Assembly (NCBI RefSeq): GCF_000743715.1
Contig: NZ_JQEY01000002.1
Span: 263,620-327,619 of the forward strand
Length of the DNA: 64,000 nt
DNA from: Palleronia rufa
GTDB lineage: Bacteria; Pseudomonadota; Alphaproteobacteria; Rhodobacterales; Rhodobacteraceae
Direction of reading: 5' to 3'
In this document: piece after piece, positions 57,092 through 64,000 of the stretch
Position numbering within the stretch: the stretch's first letter is position 1
Layout: each line of letters opens with the position of its first letter
Made by a program: the position numbers and the translations under genes
Notes under the pieces: generated by a model
What the model was told of the DNA's origin: nothing
Seen by the model: only the letters and a program-made list of their open reading frames with translations
Databases searched by the model: none

Positions 57092-58210
57092 TTACCTGCG
57101 CAGCGACCGCGCCAGCACCGCAATCAGCAGGGCCAGCACCGCAAGCATCGCCAGGCCGATCCGCAGGGACGTCAGCGCCGCGATCGCTCCGATCAGGGGC
57201 GGTCCGATCAGCAGCCCGCCGTATCCCAGGGTCGCGACCGACGCGATGGCCTGTCCCGTGGGCACCGTGCCTTCGGCGGCGGCACGCGAGAAGGCCAGGG
57301 GAAAGATCACCCCCAGCCCCAGACCCAGAAGCGCAAAGCCCGGCAGCGCGACCACCAGCGACGGCGCCACGGCGACCAGCGCGGCGCCCGCCGCGGCCGT
57401 GAGCCCGCTGGCCCGCGCCGCCGCGACCGCGCCCATCCGCTCGGTCAGCCTGTCACCGGCCAGTCGTACCGCCACCATCGCGACTGCGAAGACTGCGTAT
57501 CCCAGCGGCGCCCGCGCCTCGGACTGGGCCAGCGCCTCGATCAGATAGACCGCGCTCCAGTCGGCGACGGCCCCCTCGGCCAATGCGCCTGCCAGCGCCA
57601 TGAAGCCCACCAGCACCAGCGGGCCGCGCGGCAGCGCGAAAGCGGGTGCGTCGTCGCTGGTGCGGCTGTGCCAGGGAACGCCGGTCAGTCGCCAGCAGAT
57701 CGCCGCCGCCGGCAGTCCCACCGTGGCGAAGTGCCAGAACGGACCGATCCCCGCAAGGATCAGACCGGTTGCCGCCCCAAGACCGGAGGCCAGCGACCAG
57801 GCGGCGTGGAACGACGACAGGATGGGACGGCCCCGCGCCTGCTCGACCTCTGTCGCCCAGCCGTTCATCGCCACATCCGTCGCCCCGTAGGCCGCGCCGA
57901 AGAACACCAGCGCCGGTGCCAGAAGGACCACGGATGGTGCGGCGGGCAATGCCAGCAATGCCGCGACCTGCACCGGGATCAGAAGACGCGTCACGCGCGC
58001 GGCCCCGATCCTGTCGGTCAGCCGGCCGGCCAGGGGAAACGCGACGATCGCTCCGCCCGCGATGCAGAGCAGCAGCAGGCCAAGCTGATCGTGGGTCAGT
58101 CCGAACCGGTCGACGAACGACGGGATGCGCGCGGCCCAGAGGCCGAACAGAAGGCCGTTGAGACAGAATGCTGAGGTTGCCGCGATGCGGGCTTGGCGTG
58201 TGTCGGTCAT
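57092..58210 (-). CDS. MFS transporter (YbjJ-like)
   Basis: 372 residues with 12 probable helices. MTDTRQARIAATSAFCLNGL is the start, and FGLTHDQLGLLLLCIAGG and AYGATDVAMNGWATEVEQ are typical of the YbjJ-like MFS branch. Substrate unknown. It lies 115 bp downstream of parE on the same strand; a GGCGGC/GCCGCC hairpin sits between. Divergent from the epimerase gene. Confidence 0.85.
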   Translation of the reverse strand: MTDTRQARIAATSAFCLNGLLFGLWAARIPSFVDRFGLTHDQLGLLLLCIAGGAIVAFPLAGRLTDRIGAARVTRLLIPVQVAALLALPAAPSVVLLAPALVFFGAAYGATDVAMNGWATEVEQARGRPILSSFHAAWSLASGLGAATGLILAGIGPFWHFATVGLPAAAICWRLTGVPWHSRTSDDAPAFALPRGPLVLVGFMALAGALAEGAVADWSAVYLIEALAQSEARAPLGYAVFAVAMVAVRLAGDRLTERMGAVAAARASGLTAAAGAALVAVAPSLVVALPGFALLGLGLGVIFPLAFSRAAAEGTVPTGQAIASVATLGYGGLLIGPPLIGAIAALTSLRIGLAMLAVLALLIAVLARSLRR

Positions 58211-58356
58211 GGCTCCATGCGTCGGGTCCCGTGCCGGAATTGGCAAGTGGCGTTTTGAACCCGCCACGCCGCCCAGGGCCGAAAATACCGGCCCTGTGAC
58301 TGGTCGCGCGCCCTCCGCCGATCTAGCTGCTGACGCGATCGAAAAGGAGTTCAGCC

Positions 58357-59241
58357 ATGCGTATTTTCTTTACCGGCGGCAGCGGCAAGGCGGGTCGGCA
58401 CGTGGTGCCCTATCTTCGTGACCAAGGGCATGAGGTGACGAATTTCGACCGGGTGCCGCTGGATTTGCCGGGGGTCAAGAACATCACCGGCGACGTGACC
58501 GACGCGGGCAAGGTCTGGGGCGCGCTCACCATGCCGGCCGACTTCGACGAGCTTGAGGACGGCGACGGCGTCCGCCCCTACGACGCCGTGGTGCATTTCG
58601 CGGCGATTCCGCGGATCATGATCACCACGGACGTGGAGGTGTTCCACACCAACACCATGGGCACCTACAACGTGCTCGAAGCGGCGACGGGCCTTGGGAT
58701 CCGCAAGGTGGTCTTTGCCTCGTCCGAGACGACCTACGGCATCTGCTTTGCCGACGGAGAGCGCAAGCCGGAGTACATACCCGTGGATGAGGAACATCCC
58801 ACCGAACCGGGCGACAGCTACGCCATGTCGAAGGTCTGCAATGAGGCGACGGCCCGCGGGTTCCAGCGCCGCTCGGGCGCGGATGTCTACGGGCTGCGGA
58901 TCAACAACGTGATCGAACCGCATGAATACGCGGATCTCTTCCCGGCCTTCGTCAAGGATCCCGCGCTGCGGCGGCGCAACATCTTCGCCTATATCGACGC
59001 CCGCGACCTGGGACAGATGGTGGATCTCTGCCTGACGTCGGACGGGCTGGGCTATGAGGTGTTCAACGTCGCCAACCCCGATCCCAGCGTGGATCTGACC
59101 AGCGACCAGATCGCCGCCCGCTTCTATCAGGGCGTTCCGCACCGGCGCGAGATGGCGGAGCACGAGACGTTCTATTCCATCGCCAAGGCCGAGCGGCTGC
59201 TGGGCTTCGCGCCGAAACATCGCTGGCGCGACGAGATCTGA
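58357..59241 (+). CDS. NAD-dependent epimerase/dehydratase-like oxidoreductase
   Basis: 294 residues, extended SDR. FFTGGSGKAGRHVV is the NAD-binding motif and DSYAMSKVCNEA carries the Tyr-x3-Lys catalytic pair. The substrate could be a nucleotide sugar or sugar lactone. AAGGAG precedes the ATG. It is 51 bp upstream of a MATE gene in the same direction. Confidence 0.85.
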   Translation: MRIFFTGGSGKAGRHVVPYLRDQGHEVTNFDRVPLDLPGVKNITGDVTDAGKVWGALTMPADFDELEDGDGVRPYDAVVHFAAIPRIMITTDVEVFHTNTMGTYNVLEAATGLGIRKVVFASSETTYGICFADGERKPEYIPVDEEHPTEPGDSYAMSKVCNEATARGFQRRSGADVYGLRINNVIEPHEYADLFPAFVKDPALRRRNIFAYIDARDLGQMVDLCLTSDGLGYEVFNVANPDPSVDLTSDQIAARFYQGVPHRREMAEHETFYSIAKAERLLGFAPKHRWRDEI

Positions 59242-59292
59242 TCCCGCGCGCGCGGTCTTGCCCGGGCTCCGGCGCGGGCGTAGGGGCGTTTC

Positions 59293-60639
59293 ATGTCCCT
59301 CAGAGAGCATATCGCGCGCACGCTGGCGCTGGGCGTGCCGCTGACCGGCAGCCTGGTGGCGCAGATGCTGATCCAGCTCACCGACACGGTGATGCTCGGA
59401 CGCTACGACATCACGGTGCTGGCGGGTCAGGTCCTCGGCTCGACCCTCTTCACCATGGCGCTGCTGTTCGGGGCGGGGTTCGGCCTTGCGGTCACGCCGC
59501 TGGTCGCGGAGGCCGACAGCCGCGGCCGGACGGCCGACATCCGGCGCGTCGCACGGATGGCGATGTGGCTGGCGGCCGGCTGGAGCGCGGTGGCGATCCC
59601 GGTCTTTCTGCTGGCGCGGCCGATCTTCCTGGCGCTGGGGCAGTCCGGTGTCGTGTCGGACATCGGCGCGGAATACCTGGCGGTGCAGGGCTGGTCGATC
59701 TTTCCGGCCATGGGTGTGATGGTGCTGCGCGGCTACCTGTCCGGACTGGGCCGCGCCCGGGCGCAGTTCTGGGCCATGGCGGCGGCGGTCGTCGTCAACG
59801 CGGCCGTCAACTACGCGCTGATCTTCGGCAACTGGGGCGCGCCGGAACTCGGCGTGGTCGGCGCGGCGGTGGGATCGCTCCTGTCCATGCTTGCCGCCTG
59901 CGCCGCGCTGGGCGTCCATGCGGCGGTGGCGACGCGGGAACACGCGCTCTTCGTTCGGATATGGCGCCCGGATCCGGACGCCATGGGCCGGGTGTTCCGG
60001 CTCGGCTGGCCGATCGGGCTGGCGATCCTGGCCGAAGCGGGGCTGTTCTCTGCGTCGTCGGTCATGGTCGGCTGGCTGGGAGAGGTGCCGCTGGCCGCGC
60101 ACGGGATCGCCATCCAGATCATCTCGATCGTGTTCATGGCGCATATGGGGCTCAGTCAGGCGGCGACGATCCGGGCGGGCAACGCGCTGGGACGGAACGA
60201 CCGCACCGGGCTGGCGCGCGGCGCGCAGGTGGCCATGGGCCTGTCGGCCTGTATCGTGACGGTGACGGTGACGCTGTTTCTGACATTGCCGGAGGCGCTG
60301 GTCGGACCGTTCCTGCGGGCCGACGATCCCGATCGGGCAGAGGTGCTGGCGCTGGGCGTCGCGTTCCTGGCGGCGGCGGCGCTGTTTCAGGCGGTGGACG
60401 CGGCACAGGTCATGGCCATGGGCGGTCTCAGGGGGGTGCAGGACACCCGCGGACCGATGGTGATCGCATCGGTGAGCTACTGGCTGGTGGGCATCCCGGC
60501 GGCCTGGGTTCTGGGGTTCGGGCTGGAATTCGGCGGCGTCGGGGTGTGGCTGGGCATGGCGGTGGGGCTCTTTCTTGCCGCGGTGCTGTTGCAGATGCGG
60601 TTCTGGCGGATGGTTCAGTCGAACGGGTCGGCGGGATAG
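59293..60639 (+). CDS. MATE family efflux transporter (NorM-like)
   Basis: 448 residues, 12 helices. [22 protein letters not shown] and the late [18 protein letters not shown] segment are typical of NorM-type MATE proteins. Second MATE gene in the window; its similarity to the DinF-like copy at 45530 is only that of the superfamily. It overlaps the convergent truA by 25 bp. Confidence 0.88.
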   Translation: MSLREHIARTLALGVPLTGSLVAQMLIQLTDTVMLGRYDITVLAGQVLGSTLFTMALLFGAGFGLAVTPLVAEADSRGRTADIRRVARMAMWLAAGWSAVAIPVFLLARPIFLALGQSGVVSDIGAEYLAVQGWSIFPAMGVMVLRGYLSGLGRARAQFWAMAAAVVVNAAVNYALIFGNWGAPELGVVGAAVGSLLSMLAACAALGVHAAVATREHALFVRIWRPDPDAMGRVFRLGWPIGLAILAEAGLFSASSVMVGWLGEVPLAAHGIAIQIISIVFMAHMGLSQAATIRAGNALGRNDRTGLARGAQVAMGLSACIVTVTVTLFLTLPEALVGPFLRADDPDRAEVLALGVAFLAAAALFQAVDAAQVMAMGGLRGVQDTRGPMVIASVSYWLVGIPAAWVLGFGLEFGGVGVWLGMAVGLFLAAVLLQMRFWRMVQSNGSAG

Positions 60640-61382
60640 CGCACGTGCATGAGGCACAGTCCCTGGGGCGGGGCCACCGGCCCGCAGGCGGCGCGGTCGC
60701 GCGCCTTCAGCGCGGTCGAGACGTCGTCGGCCGACCAGGCACCGGCGCCGACCCGTTCCAGCGTGCCGACGAAGCTGCGCACCTGGTTGTGCAGGAACGA
60801 CCGGGCGGCGGCATGGATGCGGATCTCCTGCCCGACAGCGCGGGGGATCGTCTCGACCTCCAGCCGGTCGAGCGTCTTGACCGGGGACGGAGACTGGCAC
60901 TGGACCGACCGGAAGGTGGTGAAATCGTGCCGCCCCACCAGCCTGTCGGCCGCGGCCTGCATCGCGGCCGGATCCAGCGGCACACGCACATGCCACACAA
61001 GGCCGCGCTCATGCACGGGGGGGGCGCGGCGCCGGACGATCCGGTAGGTATAGTGGCGGCGCGTGGCCGAGAACCGCGCGTGCCAGTCGTCCGGCACCCG
61101 TGCGCAGGCGGTGACCGCGACCGGTGCGGGCTTGAGATGATAGTTCAGCGCCTCGGACAGGCGGAACGGCTCCCAGTCGCGCGACATGTCGGCCTGCGCC
61201 ACCTGGCCCGTCGCATGGACGCCCGCGTCGGTCCGGCCGGCGGCGGCGACGGCGGGCACGCCGCGCTCCAGCCGGGCCAGCGCGGCCTCCAGCGCGCCCT
61301 GCACCGTCGGCTGGCCGGCCTGCCGCTGCCACCCGGAGAACGGCGTCCCGTCGTATTCGATGCGAAAGGCATATCTGGGCAT
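60615..61382 (-). CDS. truA: tRNA pseudouridine(38-40) synthase
   Basis: 255 residues. It modifies U38-40 in the anticodon stem. The catalytic Asp lies in [15 protein letters not shown]. The C-terminal [16 protein letters not shown] and LMHVRYP segments also match. Its 3' end overlaps the MATE gene by 25 bp on the opposite strand. A C8 run lies within the coding region (61017-61024). Confidence 0.97.
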   Translation of the reverse strand: MPRYAFRIEYDGTPFSGWQRQAGQPTVQGALEAALARLERGVPAVAAAGRTDAGVHATGQVAQADMSRDWEPFRLSEALNYHLKPAPVAVTACARVPDDWHARFSATRRHYTYRIVRRRAPPVHERGLVWHVRVPLDPAAMQAAADRLVGRHDFTTFRSVQCQSPSPVKTLDRLEVETIPRAVGQEIRIHAAARSFLHNQVRSFVGTLERVGAGAWSADDVSTALKARDRAACGPVAPPQGLCLMHVRYPADPFD

Positions 61383-61486
61383 GGGCGCGGCATAGGCCGG
61401 GCGTGGCGGGCCGGCAAGCGCGGACCGCGACTGGAAGCCGGGCGCCGCGGCGCATATCTGTTGGCGATGAATGGGACGGGGCGCGC

Positions 61487-62893
61487 ATGATCGGGGAACT
61501 GGCGGACGGGATCGGATCCCGTGTGGGGGCGATGGGACGGCAGGTCACGGGCCGGTTCTTCGACCCGACGCTGCGGCTTGGCGTGACTGGCCTCAGCCGT
61601 GCGGGCAAGACCGTGTTCATCACGTCGCTGGTCGCGAACCTGCTGGACCGGGGGCGGATGACGGGCCTGCGCGCCGCCGCGGACGGCGCCATTCAGGCCG
61701 CGTATCTGCAGCCGCAGCCCGACGACACCCTGCCGCGGTTCGACTATGAGACCCACCTGGATGCCATGACCGGACCGAACCCGCACTGGCCCGAGAGCAC
61801 GCGGGCGATCTCGGAATTGCGCCTGTCGCTGCGGGTGCAGCCCACCGGGCTCATCGCCGGGCTCAGGGGGCCGAAGGTGCTGCATCTGGACATCATCGAC
61901 TATCCGGGGGAGTGGCTTCTGGACCTTGCCCTGCTGGAAAAAGCCTTCGACAGCTGGTCCGAAGGGGCGCTGGAGCGCGCCGGCCGGCGTGAGGACGGGG
62001 CCGCCTATCTGGCAAGGGTGGGGGGCGTGGACCCGACCGAGGCGTTCGAGATCGGCCGGGCCAAGGCGCTGGCCGAGGCCTGGACCGGCTACCTGCGTGC
62101 GGCCAAGGACGCGGGCTATTCCGACTGCACGCCGGGGCGGTTCCTGCTGCCGGGCGAAATGGCCGGCTCTCCGGCGCTGACCTTCGCGCCGCTGCCCCGG
62201 GGCGCGGCGCCCCGCGGATCGCTGCGGCGGGAGTTCGAGCGGCGGTTCGAAGCCTACAAGCGTGAGGTCGTGCGCCCGTTCTTCCGGGCGCATTTCGCGC
62301 GGATCGACCGGCAGGTGGTGCTGGTGGACGCGCTGGGCGCGATCCATGCCGGTCCGCAGGCGGTGGAGGATCTGCGCGTCGCCATGGCCGACATCCTTGG
62401 CGCGTTCCGTCCGGGCCGCAACGCCTTCCTGACCGAGATCTTCCGCGGCAAGCGGGTCGAAAAGATCCTCTTTGCCGCCACCAAGGCCGATCATCTGCAC
62501 CATGCCCAGCACGGCCGCCTGACCCGGATCATGGAGGCGCTGGTGGCCGACGCGAAATCCCGCGCCGACTACGCGGGGGCGAAGACCGCCGCCATGGCGC
62601 TGGCGTCGCTGCGCGCCACCACCGAGGACCGGATCGAGCATGGCGGAGAGCTGCAGGACGTGGTGCGCGGCGTGCTGGCCGACGGGCGGCGCGCCGCGTT
62701 CCATCCCGGAGAGCTGCCGCAGGATCCGCGCGCGCTTCTGTCCCAGGGGCGCCGCGGGGCGGAGACCTGGCTGGACGGCGACTACGCCGTGATGGACATC
62801 CGCCCCCAGGGCGGTGCGCTGGCCCCGGGCGAAGGCCCGCCCCATATCCGCCTGGATCGCGCCGTCGAGTTTCTGATCGGAGACCGGCTGTGA
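61487..62893 (+). CDS. ycjX: YcjX-like P-loop protein
   Basis: 468 residues, YcjX/DUF463 family of stress-linked NTPases. Walker A GLSRAGKT at residues 35-42 and [10 protein letters not shown] near 130 are visible. In E. coli ycjX and ycjF lie in the phage-shock region, and here a TIGR01620/YcjF gene follows. ATG 61487 is chosen; upstream codons in frame are unlikely to be translated. Divergent from truA. Confidence 0.92.
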   Translation: MIGELADGIGSRVGAMGRQVTGRFFDPTLRLGVTGLSRAGKTVFITSLVANLLDRGRMTGLRAAADGAIQAAYLQPQPDDTLPRFDYETHLDAMTGPNPHWPESTRAISELRLSLRVQPTGLIAGLRGPKVLHLDIIDYPGEWLLDLALLEKAFDSWSEGALERAGRREDGAAYLARVGGVDPTEAFEIGRAKALAEAWTGYLRAAKDAGYSDCTPGRFLLPGEMAGSPALTFAPLPRGAAPRGSLRREFERRFEAYKREVVRPFFRAHFARIDRQVVLVDALGAIHAGPQAVEDLRVAMADILGAFRPGRNAFLTEIFRGKRVEKILFAATKADHLHHAQHGRLTRIMEALVADAKSRADYAGAKTAAMALASLRATTEDRIEHGGELQDVVRGVLADGRRAAFHPGELPQDPRALLSQGRRGAETWLDGDYAVMDIRPQGGALAPGEGPPHIRLDRAVEFLIGDRL

Positions 62894-63149
62894 GCGGGAG
62901 CGGGCCGGGCGGGGCGATACGCGTTCGGGACATGGACGCCGGCCGGTCGCGGACGCAAATCCGGCGTCCGGGTCGGCAGGACGTGACGGGGCAAGCGGCA
63001 TCGGATACACGCGCCTGCGCTGCGGCACGGCCGGGCCTTCCGGCGGCGCGCGCGGGGGTGTCCGTCAGGACCGGGCGCCGTGCGGCGGCGAAGGCTTGCC
63101 TGCCGGCGGGCGACGCGCGGCGCGCGCCCGGGCAACGGGGCCGGCGCGG
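62894..63149 (+). other. ycjX-ycjF spacer with doubtful Arg-rich ORF
   Basis: 256 bp between the two genes. A GTG at 62890 overlaps the ycjX stop and opens an 88-codon frame that ends inside the next gene (63156); its product is very Arg/Ala/Gly-rich with no family features. It is more likely an accident of GC content than a gene, but the exact fit between the neighbours is noted. No terminator or promoter seen. Confidence 0.35.
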
Positions 63150-64000
63150 ATGGTGACGCGCCGGGGACCGATCCTGATCGAGGAAGAGGCGGACGCGGTC
63201 CGGGCCGGTCCGGCAGAGGCGCCGCCGGTGCCCGATGCGGCACCGGCGGCATCGGGTCAGGCGATGCGGACCATGGCGGCCCTCGCGGCCAGGCCGCCAT
63301 CGCGGCTGGGGCGCTGGTTCCGGCGGGCGCTGGGCACGCTCTTCGTCTTCGTGCTGTCCGTGGCGACATGGTCGGCGGTGACGGCGCTTCTGGCCGCGAA
63401 CCCTCTGCTGGGCTGGATCGCCACCGTGCTGGTTGGCGCCGTGCTGGTCCTGTCCGTGGCACTTGCGCTGCGCGAGCTTTCGGCGCTCGCCCGGCTCAAG
63501 CGGGTGGGCGATCTGCAGGCCGCGGCAGGCGCGGCGCTGGCGTCGGCCGACCTGGAGGCCGCGCGCGGCGTCGTGGACCGGATCGACGCGCTCTATGCCC
63601 GCCGCGCGCCGCTCGACTGGCACCGGGCGCGGCTGGCCGAGCGGCGGGGCGACCTCTTCGATGCCGACGCGCTGATGGGGCTGGCGGAGTCCGAGATGAT
63701 GCGCCCCCTCGACATGGCCGCGCGGGCCGAGATCGAGGCCGCGGCGCGGCAGGTCGCGGCCGTGACGGCGATCGTGCCGCTGGCGCTGGCGGATGTGGCC
63801 GCGGCGCTGGTGTCAAACCTCCGCATGATCCGCCGCATCGCCGAGATCTACGGCGGCCGGGCCGGCACGCTGGGGGCGTGGCGCCTGACCCGCGCGGTGC
63901 TGACCCATCTGGTGGCGACGGGCGCCGTGGCCGTGGGCGACGACCTCATCGGGTCGGTCGCGGGCGGCTCGATGCTGACCAAGATCAGCCGCCGCTTCGG
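63150..64000 (+). CDS. TIGR01620/YcjF-like inner membrane protein (3' partial)
   Basis: The frame is open to the end of the window; 283 codons are visible. It starts MVTRRGPILIEEEADAVRAG, a typical N-terminus of the YcjF/TIGR01620 (DUF697) family. A membrane hairpin is predicted at about residues 64-105, then helical segments with LYARRAPLDWH and RMIRRIAEIYGGRAG. It accompanies ycjX, as in many Proteobacteria, and likely acts with it in an envelope stress response. The start could lie further upstream, since the frame is open. Confidence 0.88.
   Translation, partial: MVTRRGPILIEEEADAVRAGPAEAPPVPDAAPAASGQAMRTMAALAARPPSRLGRWFRRALGTLFVFVLSVATWSAVTALLAANPLLGWIATVLVGAVLVLSVALALRELSALARLKRVGDLQAAAGAALASADLEAARGVVDRIDALYARRAPLDWHRARLAERRGDLFDADALMGLAESEMMRPLDMAARAEIEAAARQVAAVTAIVPLALADVAAALVSNLRMIRRIAEIYGGRAGTLGAWRLTRAVLTHLVATGAVAVGDDLIGSVAGGSMLTKISRRF

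Noticed and set aside
62890-63156. An 88-codon frame between ycjX and the TIGR01620 gene as a real gene
   Set aside because: It fits neatly between its neighbours but is dominated by Arg, Ala and Gly, with weaker GC3 bias than its neighbours, and matches no family I know.

Overview
The window is a GC-rich chromosomal segment from an alphaproteobacterium, most likely of the order Rhodobacterales (Roseobacter/Paracoccus relatives). The support is the gene order acpS-lepB-rnc-era-DUF1491-recO, a TrcR/DUF1013 gene, a ribosomal protein L3 with an Ala/Glu-rich tail, DUF3072 genes, and a MerR-controlled fatty-acid degradation block typical of that group. Almost everything is housekeeping or core metabolism. 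I saw no phage, insertion sequence, CRISPR array, rRNA or tRNA gene.

Bases 1-17939 are the transcription and translation block: rpoB (5' end outside the window), rpoC, an intrinsic terminator, a promoter with a leader of about 220 nt, then rpsL-rpsG-fusA-tuf-rpsJ-rplC-rplD-rplW-rplB-rpsS-rplV-rpsC-rplP. The usual continuation (rpmC, rpsQ, rplN and so on) does not follow. Instead come a hairpin terminator, a 2OG-Fe(II) oxygenase-like gene, an RNase T2 and trcR. Bases 20526-25280 hold acpS, a cytidine/guanine-type deaminase, lepB, rnc, era, DUF1491, recO and a tiny Lys/Pro-rich ORF.

Bases 25323-33373 carry malic enzyme, two tandem DUF3072 genes, and a tightly overlapping pyrimidine/purine nucleoside salvage operon (cdd-deoA-deoB-add-upp) followed by a secreted protein. 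Bases 33389-36818 hold a membrane protein resembling a dead M48 peptidase, an acyl-CoA ligase and a sulfotransferase-like gene. Bases 36851-44505 are a long minus-strand series: fadJ-like, thiolase, GST, acyl-CoA dehydrogenase, two MerR regulators and a NAD(P)-binding protein. A palindromic operator-like site lies in the promoter of one MerR gene.

Bases 44597-49918 contain two overlapping hot-dog thioesterases, a MATE exporter, pyrD with a DUF952 partner, and a secreted 5'-nucleotidase. A gene-poor stretch of about 1.07 kb follows (49919-50992) and contains a perfect 20-nt palindrome. Next are two secreted proteins that share a repeated Cys-bounded domain, an MFS transporter preceded by G8 and G10 tracts, two lipoproteins (one with HExxH), parE, a second MFS transporter, an epimerase, a second MATE exporter, truA, ycjX, and the start of a ycjF/TIGR01620 gene cut by the window end.

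The most interesting leads are the oxygenase gene beside rplP (L16 is a known hydroxylation target in E. coli), the duplicated secreted domain family, the RNase T2 with Gln in place of its catalytic Glu, and the MerR operator. No clearly new multi-gene system is visible. These leads are hypotheses.
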